A stretch of DNA of 64,000 nucleotides, taken from Zygnema cylindricum. Lineage: Eukaryota; Streptophyta; Zygnematophyceae; Zygnematales; Zygnemataceae. Below are positions 33,136 through 45,699 of this stretch, one piece after another (positions within the stretch are counted from its first letter, which is position 1; each line of letters starts with the position of its first letter). The notes beneath the pieces were generated by a model. The model made no database searches and was not told where the DNA came from. It was given only the letters and a program-made list of their open reading frames with translations. The stretch spans positions 106,892 through 170,891 of the forward strand of contig JBBHKE010002207.1 of NCBI GenBank assembly GCA_037447655.1, given 5' to 3'. The position numbers and the translations under genes were made by a program.

Positions 33136-36100
33136 GTTTTCTGAAGCATATAGATATTCTTTCACTCATAGTAGGATAAAGATGATGGCAACTTTGAATT
33201 GATTCCACCCTTTCCATGACTCGATTACTGCAATTCTTTTAGGGTGTGGTGCATGGCGGTGGAATAAGAATTTCAGACACTGGAGGTCTGCATCCTAAAT
33301 AGAGATTCATTTACGGTGCAGTAATGGTGTGTATTAGCGACCTCCATATGGTTGTAGGAGCTGCTTGCAGTCTGGGACAAATTAATATTTATTTTGAAGG
33401 AAAAGCTATCCATAAATTTCTGAAGGAAAAGCTTTACATTAACTTTTGCCCAGTCTTCCAGCAGGCAAAGGTGGGAAGTGATGATACCGCAATAAGCAGG
33501 ATGCTGCATGAGGAACACGGCATATAGGGCTCTGATGACTTCGGAAATCACAATGAAACCAATTGTTTCTGAGGATATTTATTTTCTTCATTGCAGTTGC
33601 CCGCTTTGAGTTACAAGATTACCAGGGACAAAATCCTATCGACGCTTTTAGTTCAGGGGACATAATAGAGAATTGGAAGACAGCCCTAATGACTTACAAT
33701 GTCTTCTGTAGTTCTGATCGAGTGAATGAGCTTTTCTGTTTGTAAGATACGGCATGTGTTCATGGTACAATACAATACTGTATGCCGGTACATTATTAGT
33801 ACAATACTGGCATTGTTTGAGCCACAGCCACCAGTATATGCTGAACCGCGCAACAGTTGTTTCCAATGATGTATTTTGTATTCATTGGTTCCAGCAAATG
33901 GCATCTTCAACTATAGCAAAGTACTTGTGTGAATAAAATTAAATATCATATATCTTCATCTTCTTTTAATCAGAGGGCTAGTGTTTGTGGTGTGGACTCT
34001 ACATTGTCAACAATCATTGTCAACAATCTATTCATTAGTGTATGTGGTCTGGTTTGATTGAGTATGTCCAGCAATGCCTCAGGAATTTTTGGTGCTTTGC
34101 ATGATATGGCTTGTTCACGGACTCACTTTTGAGACAATGTGCTGTCGAACGGATACCACATGGAAACCACATTAAGTTGCCCATTTTTCTGTTTTTTTCA
34201 TGTTCTCTTACGCACCTGCTTTATCATCCAGCTATTGCTGTCTACTGCAAGCCCTTTTGCACAATACTTTCTGCCTAACTAAAGTTGGAAACTGTAATGT
34301 GATGTGGCTACAGTACCGGTGTTTAGTTCAAATAATCTGCTGAATTTGAGAGCAATGCCACATTTTAGTAAGATTTCAATCTAAAACTATGGCGGCAGCA
34401 TTTTTTGCACTTGAACTGTGCTGAATTCACAAATTCTTCCTGCGTAGGAAATCTTAGTGATTAACCAATACCATGGCACAACTTGCTGCATCACAAGCAG
34501 AATTGATAGAGGGTATTGGCAATTGTAGCCCCCAAGGCCACAACAGCAAAACAAAGTTATCTTGCTAATTCTGCATTCATGCATTCTTCAAATTGCCATT
34601 CAACAAGAGAGATTCATCTTCGTGTAACAAAGCTCCAGAGTTTTCTCATCACGCTTTAACTCGGAATCTGCCTCATCCTAAGCCTCTTAAGTCCTGTATA
34701 AGTTATACTGTTTGCAGGCATTGGCATGGGTGAAAAATAGTGTGGTCCAGACAATTGCTGGGGAATTGTTACTAATTTGTACTTATCTGGTCTAATATGT
34801 GGCAGTAGTTAGTGTGGGCTACAACATAAGATTGTGAAGTCAAACTCCATATGTAAAACAAAACAGAAGCTTTACTAAGAATGCACAATGGCAAGCTAAA
34901 AGAGCACATGGGAACAAAAAGAAATGCAAGGCAAAAGATAAAACTGAAAAACTGAACTCGGGAGGAAGCAAACAAAAAAGAAAAAATCCACAAGTAAACC
35001 AGCACACAGACAAAGGCATGCAAAAAAAGGACATAGAAATGAAATAAACCAACACCAAAACAGCGTACCTTGAACAAAAACTACTCAACCAAACCCCAAT
35101 ATAAGCATACATTTTCCTATTACAGTGCGCCAATTTCCCCTTTGCAAGTCAGTGTATCACACTCATGTTGTCCTTCTTCTCACTTTCTATTGTCTTGTCC
35201 GTCTTCTTCATCTGAATGTGACCTGGAACCGATAAAACCCTTGAAAAAGCACTGAAAAAACGCTTTTTTCCTTTGCATTTTGTTGCTTTTCCGTGACTTT
35301 CGAGGACAGCCTGAGGAGCCGCACGTGCCCCACGCTGCTCCCAAACCTCGGTACGTGAGAGCGCCGGAAAGCACCCAAAAAGTTACAAGCACGTGACGCG
35401 TGACGCATGGTCGTCACCACTACCTCAGGTCTGCTGAGACGGGTTCATTCGCACGAATACACACACCAGCTTACTCTATTCCGGCAACGACATTTCTTCT
35501 CCTCCTCTCTCCCCGTCCCTCTCCGCCCCTTCCTTCCTGGGGGTGTCGTTTCTGATTTTCTCTCCCTCTCCCCCCTCTCGACGACCAGACTTTCCTCCCG
35601 CAGCATGTCCCCTTTTGTCGACAGCGACCCCTATTGAACCCTCCCAAGTGGCTCTCTCTCTCTCTCACTCTCTCTCGTACTTCAGTCTCTCTTCCCCCAT
35701 CACGTTTCTCTCTCAGTTTTCGTACATTCACAAACCGGATCCGTGAGAACAAAAAAATACATTTGTTTATATCCAAAGATAGGCAAGGTTTCTTACCCGC
35801 TTTTTTCCTTTTGAAGCTAAGTCAACAAAGGGGGGACCAAGAATAAGAACACAAAGAAACACACCACTTGTTCCTTTTTTCCGTATCCCTCGTTTCTCTC
35901 CTCTCCCCCTTTTTCTTTAGCTTTACCCACTCTCTTCTGACTCGCACCATTTTTGTCACCTTCTTTTGGAGACACATGATTTGAAATACCGTCGTGAAAT
36001 ACTACACACCCTAATCCTTGCAGCCGAACCGACTGCGGTACAAGACGCCCGTCACATCCCCTTAAACCCACATTTCTTCCAATCCCATGGCGTTGCTCCT

Positions 36101-36875
36101 TGGCTCCTCCTCTCACGTTATCTCTCTAGATTCTATTATGTTGAAATGGTTTGCTCTCGTGCTTTCTTAATATACATCCTTTATGGCACACAAGGTTCGA
36201 CAAAGAATGCATTTAAAAATGGATTGTTTAAGATGAATACCACTATACATGAACCTTTCTAATATCTCCGATGGTTTACCATCACACTTTTTAATAAAGT
36301 CTTGTTATTTGTCTAATATCTCACTGCAAAGGAATTAGGAATTTTTGGGAATTATTAAGGATTCAATCCAAAAGCAACAAGGTAAACCGTAAAAAAACAA
36401 ACACCAGTTTTGTTTTGTTGAGTAAACTAAAATAGAACGTATGAGTAGGTTGAACACTAAAACATACACCAACAATGTAGTGTAATAATTTTTATTAAAA
36501 AAAGCACGATGGTACATGGAAAGAATAAAAAGGCAAGAAATATGTCCAACAAGGTTAAAGTAGGTGTACAAAATCTGAAAACTAAAATTTACAAAGTCAA
36601 AAACTAACAGAAAAATGTTCCAGAAATCTAAAGCTTGAAATGCCTAAAGGAAAAAATAGCAAAACCTAAATTTTCTCTCACAAGTTTGAACAAATCCTCA
36701 AAAAATAACACTGACTGAACGCTGTCAATTTTTTTTTAAACTACTTACTCCTAACCTGATGACGGGGGACTATCCCCTGCAATGTTTCAATCTTCTTTGG
36801 TGCACAGAGAAGTAGAGCTTCGAGTATCGAAAGACGAGCTTAGAGTATCGAAAGTATGGCTTTGTGCGTCAAAAT
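33136..36875. other. Intergenic region between glycosyltransferase and Kir channel genes
   Basis: 3.7 kb with no supported gene. The first few hundred bases are the probable 3' UTR of the glycosyltransferase (ATAAAATTAAAT near 33934 could serve as a poly(A) signal region). 35487-35940 is CT-rich with a short (CT)n run at about 35653-35682, like the intron sequence elsewhere, so an undetected small-exon gene on the plus strand is possible. The right end is the 3' flank of the minus-strand channel gene. Confidence 0.45.
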
Positions 36876-39800
36876 CTATTCTTCATCCTGCGATTTGAAA
36901 GCCATCTGCAAAGCTTCTCCAGCAAATGTAAGAAGTGGCTGCGCCTCCTCTCTCCCTTTTTGCAGGTCCTGATTCTGCTGTACCTGAGCAGCCAACTGAA
37001 TTACCGAATGTCTCCACTGTTTGGCCTTTTCTTGCAAAAGAGACACCTGCAACCATCCCAAGTTTTTTGTAAAACATAGAATGATCGATGTTGATAGACT
37101 TCCCTAATCGAAAAATGAACATCATCACCACAAGAATCCCTTGAAAACGGCCAGAAAACATTATAAAATTTTACACGTCAGGACCATGATGAAGCATTAA
37201 AGAGGAAATTGGTATCTAGATACTTTCCCATAACAAAAGGTTAAAGGTCACTCGGATGTCCAGATACCCAAATCTTTCTAAAATGTCGACTTTCACCAAA
37301 AGAGAAACATTGCGAGATGAGGAGAGAGTAGGCATAATTTCCGCAAGCTTGTTTTTGAGGACAAAAGCTGAAACAATTGGCTGGGACATCCCAAAACCCA
37401 GAATAACGGAATAAAACAATAACCTTGTTAGAACTACCACTTGAATTGAATCAAAATTGATAAAGGACAAAAAGATTCACAGACCCTCTCAGTGTATTGT
37501 TGATTCAACTCCTCCACCGCCGCCAATGCCCCTTCTATATCGGAATTGGAGTTTCCCTCGGGAGCCTCAATATTATCTCCAGGCCAATGCTGTTTGTGCC
37601 CATACACATCCCGTTCTCGAAGTCTCCTAGAACGAGTACGTAACATCTTGTTCACACTACTCTGGAGATTCTCTATCTTGTTTCCCATTGTTCTGCTCTC
37701 TATCTCTCTCTCACCGTGATCCCTCCCTATTTCTGCTCGTCTTTTTTGTCTTCCAGAACCCTCACTACCATCATCCGATGAGATGGATCCGGACCGAGAA
37801 AACCCGTCTAACTTTAATGCCGTTGGACCGGTAAGAATGGCGGGAAGATTTGAAAAGGAAGAGCTATTTGCTAACCCCAGTTGAGCCGCTGGAGGCAACA
37901 TGGAAGATGATTTTTGGGGGACGGGAACTACTGCATCGAACAAAGCAAAGTCCTGCATTCACCAGTGGAGAGGGAAAAAGAGGACAAAGGAAGTTGAGAT
38001 ACTAAACTGCCCATTGCTATAAGAGTTAATCACTCTAATTCGAGTGAGTGAGTGTCTTTCGACCCAGAATCATAAAAAATAACACTATTTAATTAAGTAG
38101 GCTATAAAGAGCCGCGTTGCAAAAGCTGTAATTTAGTGTAGTTAATTCTAATTGACTGGTAAGGCTAACCAGCCTAAAGTGTAATTGCAATGGGCTGTGC
38201 ATTCGTCAGACAAGTAAAAGAACAAGACTACAGCCCGCATAGAAGCAAATGTTGTTGGACTTGTAGAAACAAATGCAAAAAAAAAAAAAAGGATTGAAAA
38301 CATTAACCTCGAAGCCTTATTAATTTCAACCCATAGCATTTGGGAAAAAGAAAAGTACCACACATCGCCTTCCATCTGGACTCCGAGTGATCATAGTTCT
38401 GCAAAACAAAAAAGAAACGGCTGATTTTCTTCACTAAAATGGTACATTTTTACTATTAATATACACATGTACATATGCTTGTCAATACATTCGCTATTTC
38501 TCATTACACCTTGAATTAAAATAAGTGTGGGTAGATTAATATAATGGATGAGAATATATTACGGCTCTTTAAACTGTCTATGTGTACAAAAAAAAAAAAA
38601 GAATCACACTAAATAATTTGAAGCCCCAAAAAAATGGGCACCTGTAGTCCAAACAAATCACACAGAATAGTGTGGACATAGAAAGGCTATCCGATGCCCA
38701 CTGCAACTTTCCAAAACAATAGATTACACAAGTTCTTCTGTAAACTTTACATATAGAAAAGCAGTAATAAACATAAAAAAAAATTGACCTCTCCCAAGGC
38801 ATTCCCTTGATTTCAGAACTCCTTTCAGTTCCACAAAAAAGGTATTTTCTCTAGAACAACTTACAAACAAAAAGAAAAACCAAAGCCCACAAAAAACAAA
38901 CAAAAGGAGAAGGAAAACTTACGCAAAACGATGGTTGTACATAATGTCACTCGGCCTGTAAGAATGTCTTGCTGTTTCCATCCCAGAAAACCCAAAAGTG
39001 ATTAAAAAACCACGTTTTAACCTGTCATAAAGACAAAGAAGTACATAATTTTCAATCTCCAGGACCTGCAAATACGATCAGAGGAGAGCACAGGAAATTT
39101 TAGCAAATGTACATCTCTCCATTCAAGTTGGTACACGAGCGAGAGAGGGGCGGAGGCAGGGAGGGGCGAGGGAAAGGGAGTGGGAGAGGGAGGAGGGGAG
39201 GGGGGGGCAGGGGGAGGGGGGGGGGGGGGAGAGAGAGGGGTATAGAGAAGGAGATAGAGAGACGTGTCTGAAAAAAGAGCAACGCATTACCTTGAATTCT
39301 GGCAGATGTGGATGCATCTGTGCCTTCCAACAGAACGAGGATTTCCATGTCGCACCGTTCCATCATCTGTGGCAGTAACCAGCAACAAATGAGAGCCTGG
39401 GGCTGAAGTCACGACTACAGCACATGTCAAATCAGAGAAACCAAGTCACAAGAGTTCCAGCAACTCCACCATTTTCATTTTCCATGCCCATAAACAGACT
39501 TGGTTGACCTCGGAACTATAGGTTTATCACTCTTTTTCCATTGTCCTATAGCCTCCTACCAACTATCTACGACACTTAAAGTATTACGTCTACCTTTATT
39601 GCATCCAATAAAATCAGTACATTGCTGCTTTCTGACCTTGCTGGTTTGCAGTATTCAAGAAATTCAAACAAAATTCCTACTATCACTTCTTGAGACAGGT
39701 ATCCATCAAAAAGCAATGTCACGTGCCTACTAACCACCCAAAAATTAAACAACAAAACACGATTATTAACACAAGATAAAACCTACTACATTGAAAATGA

Positions 39801-41774
39801 ACTTACCATGTAAGACAAACAGTACCAAGTAAGAAATTGATTACACAAGACATGAACTTTCTGTATAAGACCTGACCTTACCATGAAAGAAAAACTGCTC
39901 CATTGGAAGGATTGATGAAATAAGAGACGAACTTACCACATACGACATGCCGTAAAGTGGACTGCTGTGGGTTATGGGATGGGCAATGGTAAAGGGTAGT
40001 CCTAAGAAGACTTGCGTACTGCCAGGAACCTGCAGCAAAGAGGAAAAAAATTGCCAGTTTAAAGAACTTAATAAATTTGTCACTTCAAAGAACTCGATGT
40101 TACTTGAGTTAAATAATCTTCCTTTACCTCACTACCCTCATGTACTGAGCTACTCCTTTATTGCCATATCTGTTCACCTCATTCTACTTCACGGTCTTCT
40201 TTCCTTCAAATTAATGCATATTCTAAAACAGAAATAGAGGGCAACAAATGAGAGAGTGACAAAATAACATGGATTTCCCCATCTCTCTTTGTTTGAAAAA
40301 ACAAAATGGTTGAAAAAACAAAATTAAAACAGATTCTCACCGCAAGAGCCGTGAATCGAAAAATTGATTCATGTTCTTCAGTTAACACGTTATCCAATGC
40401 TACCAGCATTCTCATATTAACCTGAAAATACATCATCCCAAAATCATTTGTTAACCCTCACCAGAAAAAACATCCATTAGAGGAAGCTTCCATTCAATAA
40501 TTATATTCAAACTAGCAATTATATAAAATGATTGAAACAGAAAAGTCAATCTCAAGAACCTCGACTGATATAATAAGTAAAGCAAATGACTCTCATAAGG
40601 GATTTAATACAAACCTCAATTATTTGATGCTTTCTCAAATTTGCCACCCGGCAAGCCAGCCTTGGTACTCCATCATCCTGGAAAAAGCCCAGCATCACAT
40701 CAAATAGAGTGGATGATATTTTCGTAATGACCATAAGCCTAATGGCAATCCATAAGAATAATGAAAACAATATCAGTATTAAAACAAGTTTGATAACAAA
40801 ATGGAAGAAGATCATGATGATGATATTGGTGTTATTGATCGTTGTTATTTACAACAATGACAACCAAACCGATGAAATCGTAGTGATGGTAGTGACTGTG
40901 ATTATCATGTTCACGTTATTTTTGTGAAGATAATGACAGCGATAACAATAATAAAGACTTAATCATATCGATGATGATGATGATGATGATGATGACAACA
41001 ATAAGTCTTCATTCCATCAAGAAAGTCAATTTAAGCTAGAAAAAAAAAAAATTGTTGTTTTTTATTCGTTCTTTTTTGAATTTTGTTTTAGAAAGATCAA
41101 GGACAACCTGCGATAATGTTTAACACTTTGGTTGTCATTGTTCATGGACAAAAAGTCGAGGCTAGAAAAACAAATTAGGTACATAAAACGGTATCAGTCC
41201 TCACTAAAGTCTGACCAGAAAATTAAATATATAGATCATAATTTTTAGAAATTCTTATAAAATTTAGGTTTCCGAATTCATACCTCATGCAAAACCATGT
41301 TGTGACTGAAAATAACGGTCGATACTCGCCTACTTGGTCTCGAGAATCTGAAGAGACCACACTTATTACGGTAAGATAACGGTAAAAGTGCAAGAAATAG
41401 GAGCCTAGACAAAAGTTGATCCTAAACAATTTGACAAGAAAAAATCAAGTATTCACCTTCAAAACTTCTCGAAATCCTGAAAAAACAAAAGAGACATGTT
41501 AGAAGACAAGGAAAGCTCTACGTATTCACAAAATCCCCTAAAAAAACATTGTCAAAATGCTGTACGTAAACCAAAACAAAGGGAAAATTAATATGGAGTG
41601 ATGCCACCAGAAAAAGAAAAACAAATAAAACAAAAAAAAATAGAAAAAAACTTTACCTTGCGTACACAAGGCCGAGGACAGAATATGCCGCCAAAAGACT
41701 TGCTATAGATTGTGCAGTAACGAAGACATTGGTAAGAAGACAGGTCGGGTCCGGTGTTAGGTCTCCACCATAAC
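36876..41774 (-). CDS. Inward-rectifier (Kir-type) potassium channel, 5' end missing
   Basis: Ten exons were placed by splice sites and phase: 41774-41657, 41347-41284, 40677-40615, 40421-40341, 40029-39937, 39366-39291, 38971-38923, 38398-38359, 37952-37485 and 37046-36876 (stop TAG). All junctions keep frame. The first encodes the selectivity filter (GYGG, its first Gly split by the intron), then DLTPDPTCLLTNVFVTAQSI and the inner helix to YAR. The second gives FSRPSRRVSTVIFSHNMVLHE, the classic Kir post-M2 segment. The cytoplasmic beta domain follows: RLACRVANLRKHQIIE, MRMLVALDN, VFLGLPFTIAHPITHSSPLY, MEILVLLEGTDASTSARIQ, HSYRPSDIMYNHRFA, PDGRRCVDFALFD. Kir subunits assemble as tetramers and pass K+ inward. 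A tail of about 200 residues follows: Ser-rich, a basic stretch (GRQKRRAEIGRD), then a coiled coil (SLLQEKAKQWRHSV). The outer helix, pore helix and start codon should lie upstream, where a 10-N gap sits; I could not find them. Confidence 0.85.
37485..37952 (-). other. Kir channel C-terminal extension exon
   Basis: 468-nt phase-0 exon starting DFALFDAVVPVP, equivalent to the DYSRFH strand that ends the Kir cytoplasmic domain. It continues about 145 residues beyond the usual end of the fold. The extension is Ser/Gly/Asn-rich, with an arginine-rich patch (MLRTRSRRLRERD) and a Glu-rich end leading into the coiled coil of the last exon. I recognise no domain; it may bind cytoskeletal or regulatory partners. 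Confidence 0.7.
39150..39245 (+). repeat. Purine microsatellite in Kir intron
   Basis: G/A-rich run (GGGAGGGG, G-runs up to eleven, then GAGAGA) immediately 3' of the 39366-39291 exon on the sense strand, so CT/C-rich in the pre-mRNA. The G-runs on the plus strand could form a quadruplex. Confidence 0.8.
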
Positions 41775-41946
41775 CTACAAATGTCAAAAAACAATCATTT
41801 GACCCAGGGTTAACTCTCCACCATAAAAACACAGAATTCAACCCAGGGACAGAAACACAAAGGCCTGACATTTGTATTTACTGACAACTGCCTTCAGAGC
41901 TGACTTTAGACTTTAAGTAAACTTGAATGTTGAATTAGAGTTGACT

Positions 41947-42004
41947 GAAGATTGAGAGAGAGAGAGGGGAGGGAGGGAGGGAGGGAGGGAGGGANNNNNN
42001 NNNN
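41947..42004 (+). repeat. GA-rich microsatellite and 10-N gap
   Basis: GAGAGAGAG followed by GGGA repeats, then Ns at 41995-42004. It lies about 170 bp upstream of the first visible Kir exon, exactly where the pore-helix and outer-helix exons would be expected. The gap may hide them. Confidence 0.85.
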
Positions 42005-42061
42005 TTTTTTTTTTGCCAGCCAAAGCCAATAGATTTAAAACTGAAAACGCTGGAGACTGGT

Positions 42062-42410
42062 GTTACATAAAGTCTCTCTCCTTCTCTTTCTTTCGCCCCT
42101 CCTCTCTTCGTGTCTGCCTCTTTATCTTCATCCTCTCTCAGTTTCTTTCTCCGCTCCCTCCCTCCCTTGGTCCCTCTCTACCTCTTACTCGCTCTCCCCT
42201 CTCCCTTTTCCCACTCCATCGCTCTCAATCTCCCCCTCAGTCCCTCTTGCATTTCTCCCACTTTCCTATTAGCCTTTTTTGCCTCTCTCCCTCTGGCCTT
42301 CTGTCACTCTCTCCTCTCCCTATATAACCCCCTCCCATGATCTCTCGCTCTATTTCTCCGTCTGTGCTTCTCTCCTCCCCGCTTTCTTTCTCTTCCTCTC
42401 TCTGAAATAC
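42062..42410 (+). repeat. CT-rich low-complexity tract
   Basis: Imperfect CTCTCC/CCCTCT sequence on the plus strand. Long Leu/Ser/Pro frames across it are composition artefacts. It is opposite in strand bias to the purine tracts around the minus-strand genes, so it may lie outside them. Confidence 0.7.
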
Positions 42411-42418
42411 ATTGTGGT

Positions 42419-42873
42419 CAGAGGTCGCAAAAGTCAAAATTTAGATAACCGAAACCGACCGTTTTTTTTTTTTCAAAATCTGAGTACCCAACGCCCGACC
42501 AGGTTATGTCACACTCCAAAATTGTTAACCGTTACCCGAAATGTGTTTACAATAAAAAAGTTAACCGAAACTCGATTTCTTGCGACTACCTGTACCCGGC
42601 CCGAATAAGTACAAAATGAATGGTACATTTCCCTTATACCTTCCACGATACCAAGAGTACAAAGTACAATAATGTTGGATAGTATGGACAGGACAAAACT
42701 TTCAATTTTTTTCGTTTTTTGCTTACCTGGTGTAACCAATTTTTTTTTTTTCTGTGAATCAACCGCCCGAATCCGCCCGGCCCCCCAAATTTGGCACCCG
42801 AATTCGTTCCAGATCTGGCACGGGCGGTCGTTAACGGTCGGCTACGGTTTAGGTTAACCGTTTGCGACCTCTG
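42419..42873. mobile_element. hAT-type MITE with intact 8-bp target duplication
   Basis: Terminal inverted repeats CAGAGGTCGCAAA at both ends, flanked by the perfect 8-bp duplication ATTGTGGT (42411-42418 and 42874-42881). 455 bp. Subterminal repeats of ACCCG/CCGACC and TTAACCG words on both strands are typical of hAT transposase binding regions. No transposase ORF. It is a different hAT subfamily from the CATAGTTC elements. Confidence 0.88.
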
Positions 42874-43129
42874 ATTGTGGTTCATTGAAGCGTCACTTCG
42901 CGCGATTCAACAATGAATCTAACAATCCCCCTCTCATTGGCAAAATCGCCAAAACTCCTCAAAACAAGACTCCACGCGATTTCAGCCACTTTGCCGATTC
43001 GCACAATAATGCAACAATGACTACCCACAACCCTAACAAGCCAAAGTCCACAACTTCAAAGATCGTGGATGTGGGTTGGATCCCTTTGTGAAAGATCTTG
43101 GAGGCCCCGCCTGCATCTGCCTACGTGCT

Positions 43130-43560
43130 TCAACCAAAGAGAGCTACGGCTTGCGCTCGTTGAAGGGCAATTGAGAGACGCCGACAATAAAAAGCAGTGA
43201 GTAGGCTCGGTGGAGAACTCCCCAGACCCCTGGATTCAAATGGTTTTCCCGCACAAGTGCTTAGGACATCATCAAAGGACTTGCCCAAAGTGCCGAAAAT
43301 CTCCGCTACAAATGGGACAAACTCATCAGTCGGGTCTCGTTGAGCATAATCTCGCTGCGTCCTGAGCAATCATGATTGCAAACAAGAGGAAAACGTGGGT
43401 CCAAGTCGGATCCATGAGGACCACATCACTAAGGGTTCTACCAGACACGTAGAGGAAAACCAAGTCAACTCGAGGACTTCGAAGACCACCAGTCTGGGAG
43501 CGAGGAGGGAACATATGAGAAACCTCGTTTCATGCCTCGGCACCAACTCCAAAGTTTGGG
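43130..43560 (-). pseudogene. C-terminal scrap of a non-LTR retroelement ORF
   Basis: Two overlapping minus-strand frames read as one decayed protein. First comes GGLRSPRVDLVFLYVSGRTLSDVVL, then, after a frameshift, RDPTDEFVPFVAEIFGTLGKSFDDVL and LLTAFYCRRLSIALQRAQAVAL. This order (D-V/L-V-F-x-x-P-like segment, FVPFVxExFGxxGK, RRLSxALQRxNA) is the C-terminal signature I associate with LINE-type reverse-transcriptase proteins. No RT core is present nearby, consistent with a small residual piece. Confidence 0.45.
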
Positions 43561-45699
43561 AACAATAAAAGAGTGAATTACGCTAAGACGATAAGTTTGA
43601 AACCCAGTGGAAAGGAAACTACCATTTTATTTATACTAGTTTGTTGAAGAGGTAATTTCCCAAGACTATCCTTAGAAAGGGTAATTACCCTATTATTACC
43701 CTATTTGAAAGGGTAATTTCCACATTATATTCTTCCTCAATATTAGTTGGTCGACGTGATCAAATAACTTGCAAGGTTTCGAGCTATGTATTAGGTAAAG
43801 TAATTGTGGCTCGATAGGTTGGTTCCAATCTATTACATTGTAAGGGATGGAAGGGGAAGTGAGATGAGAAGAGGGTAAACAAGTTTTCTTCCCCCTGTTT
43901 TTAAATCCTTTAGACCCGTTTATATCTCGTTGCGTTCCTTTTGGGCGAGCTTTAGGTAAAAACGGAGAAGAAGGTGGGGACTAAAGGAAAGAGGAAGAGG
44001 TGGTGACGGTAACCACTCTTCACCTTCATTTCCTCTCCAACCTGTCCACTCCTCTCTTGCTATCTCTCTCTCTCTCCTTCATCTCTCCCCCCTAAAGACA
44101 GTAGAACGGCAATAAACTTGTCTTTCGTCATTTATCCCGTATATTTTGATTTAGCAGAAATAAATTAAAAGGTAAGACATTTATTAAATACTAATTATTG
44201 ATTATCCTTGATTGATGAAAAGTAAGAGAAAAGAGAGAAATGGAGGGAGAGGGGAGAGAGGGAGAGGAGAACAAGGGAGAGTGGGAGAAGTGAAGAGAGG
44301 GGGAAAGAGAGGGAGAAGTGAAGAGAGGGAGTGACGGCGAGATAAGGAGAGAGGGAGTGGAAGAGGGATGGAAACATTGTAGCATTGTACAATACAGAGC
44401 GTTTTTTTGTATTTTTTAAATTTAAACATACTAGGAGCTAAAATCGATTAAAAAAATCTATTATCTTTTTCAAATCCCTTTTCATTTCAAGAAAGTCCTA
44501 TTTTTTTTATATATCATTCTGAATTTTTAAACAAATAGACCTTTCATGCATTGTAAAGTTCGAAAGTTGTAATTTTTGAGAGATTATTGTGCATTTTAAA
44601 CATTCAGGAAGAGAAGGAAAAAAAAAAGAAAAACGGCTTTCAAAAAAAAAAAAGTAAAGAGGTCGTAATGAAAATAGGTTTATTAAAGATTTGGGTTTGT
44701 GGATGATGGAAAAATCAAAGAATTTAAAAGATTTCTGAAGAGAATCAGATGTCATAATGAAAAAAAAGAAAAGAAAGATCAGTTTTTATGATCAAAAATG
44801 AAATACAAAGGAAAAAGAAAAGAAAATAAGGAAAAAAAAGAACATGTTTTACCATCAAAATGATACACAGCGTAAAAAAAAAAAAAACATGATTCGTGTA
44901 GAAAACCCTTTGATAAATGCACAGCATCAATTTTTTACGACCAACAAGAGCAAAAAAGCGATGCCAACCAAAACCGTGAAGGGAAAAAAATAAATAAAAC
45001 AAAAAAAAAATTACAGAAAAAAGAATCCAAAATGTAGGAAACTCACAACTCCATAGACAAAAAAGGACAAAAAAGTTGCTTTGATTACAAAATTTCCTTT
45101 TCAACAAAAGAAAGTATCGTTGACTTCTAAATCCTAAACTTTGTAGACTAAGTACTTTAACAAAATACTCATTTCCTATATTCCTGAAACTAAAAAAAAT
45201 GTACATTTTTCCCTCAAAAACTATATACAAGAATCCAAAATTTAAATAATGAAAATCGGCAATTTTGCGGCACGCAATTTTGCACTATTAATTCACCTAT
45301 TCTGGACGTTTTTTTTTTTTTTTTTTTTTTTTTTTTTCGAAACATTGTATCTGACTTTCCTAAATGGTAACAATGGCTTAAAACAGGCCATGAGTTTCAA
45401 AAAGAAAAATAATCTAAATTATTGTCGCCTATGTCCTCGACAGATGTCAAAAAACTCAAAATTCCCTATTTTGGACAAATGATGACTTCAAAAAAAAAAA
45501 AAAAAAGGCATCATAAATAGTTGCGACACTAATTTCTTTTGTGCAACTTCAAATCCGATAAGACTTTTGCAACAAAAGACAAACCGATCGAACGGATAGA
45601 GAACTGAAAGATCGAAAAATTAACCGTCGAGACAGGATTATCCGTCAATATTGGATAAGCCTGCGAAGGTCGAACGGATAGAAAAATATTGGTTTCAAG
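43561..45699. other. Intergenic/low-complexity region 3' of the oxidase gene
   Basis: No supported gene. 44225-44365 is GA-rich; 45309-45337 is a 29-nt T run. From about 45074 on, the sequence is a copy of 46886 onward (GTTGCTTTGATTACAAAATT at both places), the outer part of the duplication that carries the spare terminal exons of the oxidase. The N-terminal exons of the Kir gene might still be hidden in 42005-45000, but I could not identify them. Confidence 0.5.

Noticed and set aside
41454-41480. A possible tiny Kir exon (GGATTTCGAGAAGTTTTGAAG on the minus strand) between exons 41774-41657 and 41347-41284
   Set aside because: It reads like the start of the next exon, but including it breaks the frame; direct joining gives the perfect YAR-FSRPSRR Kir sequence.
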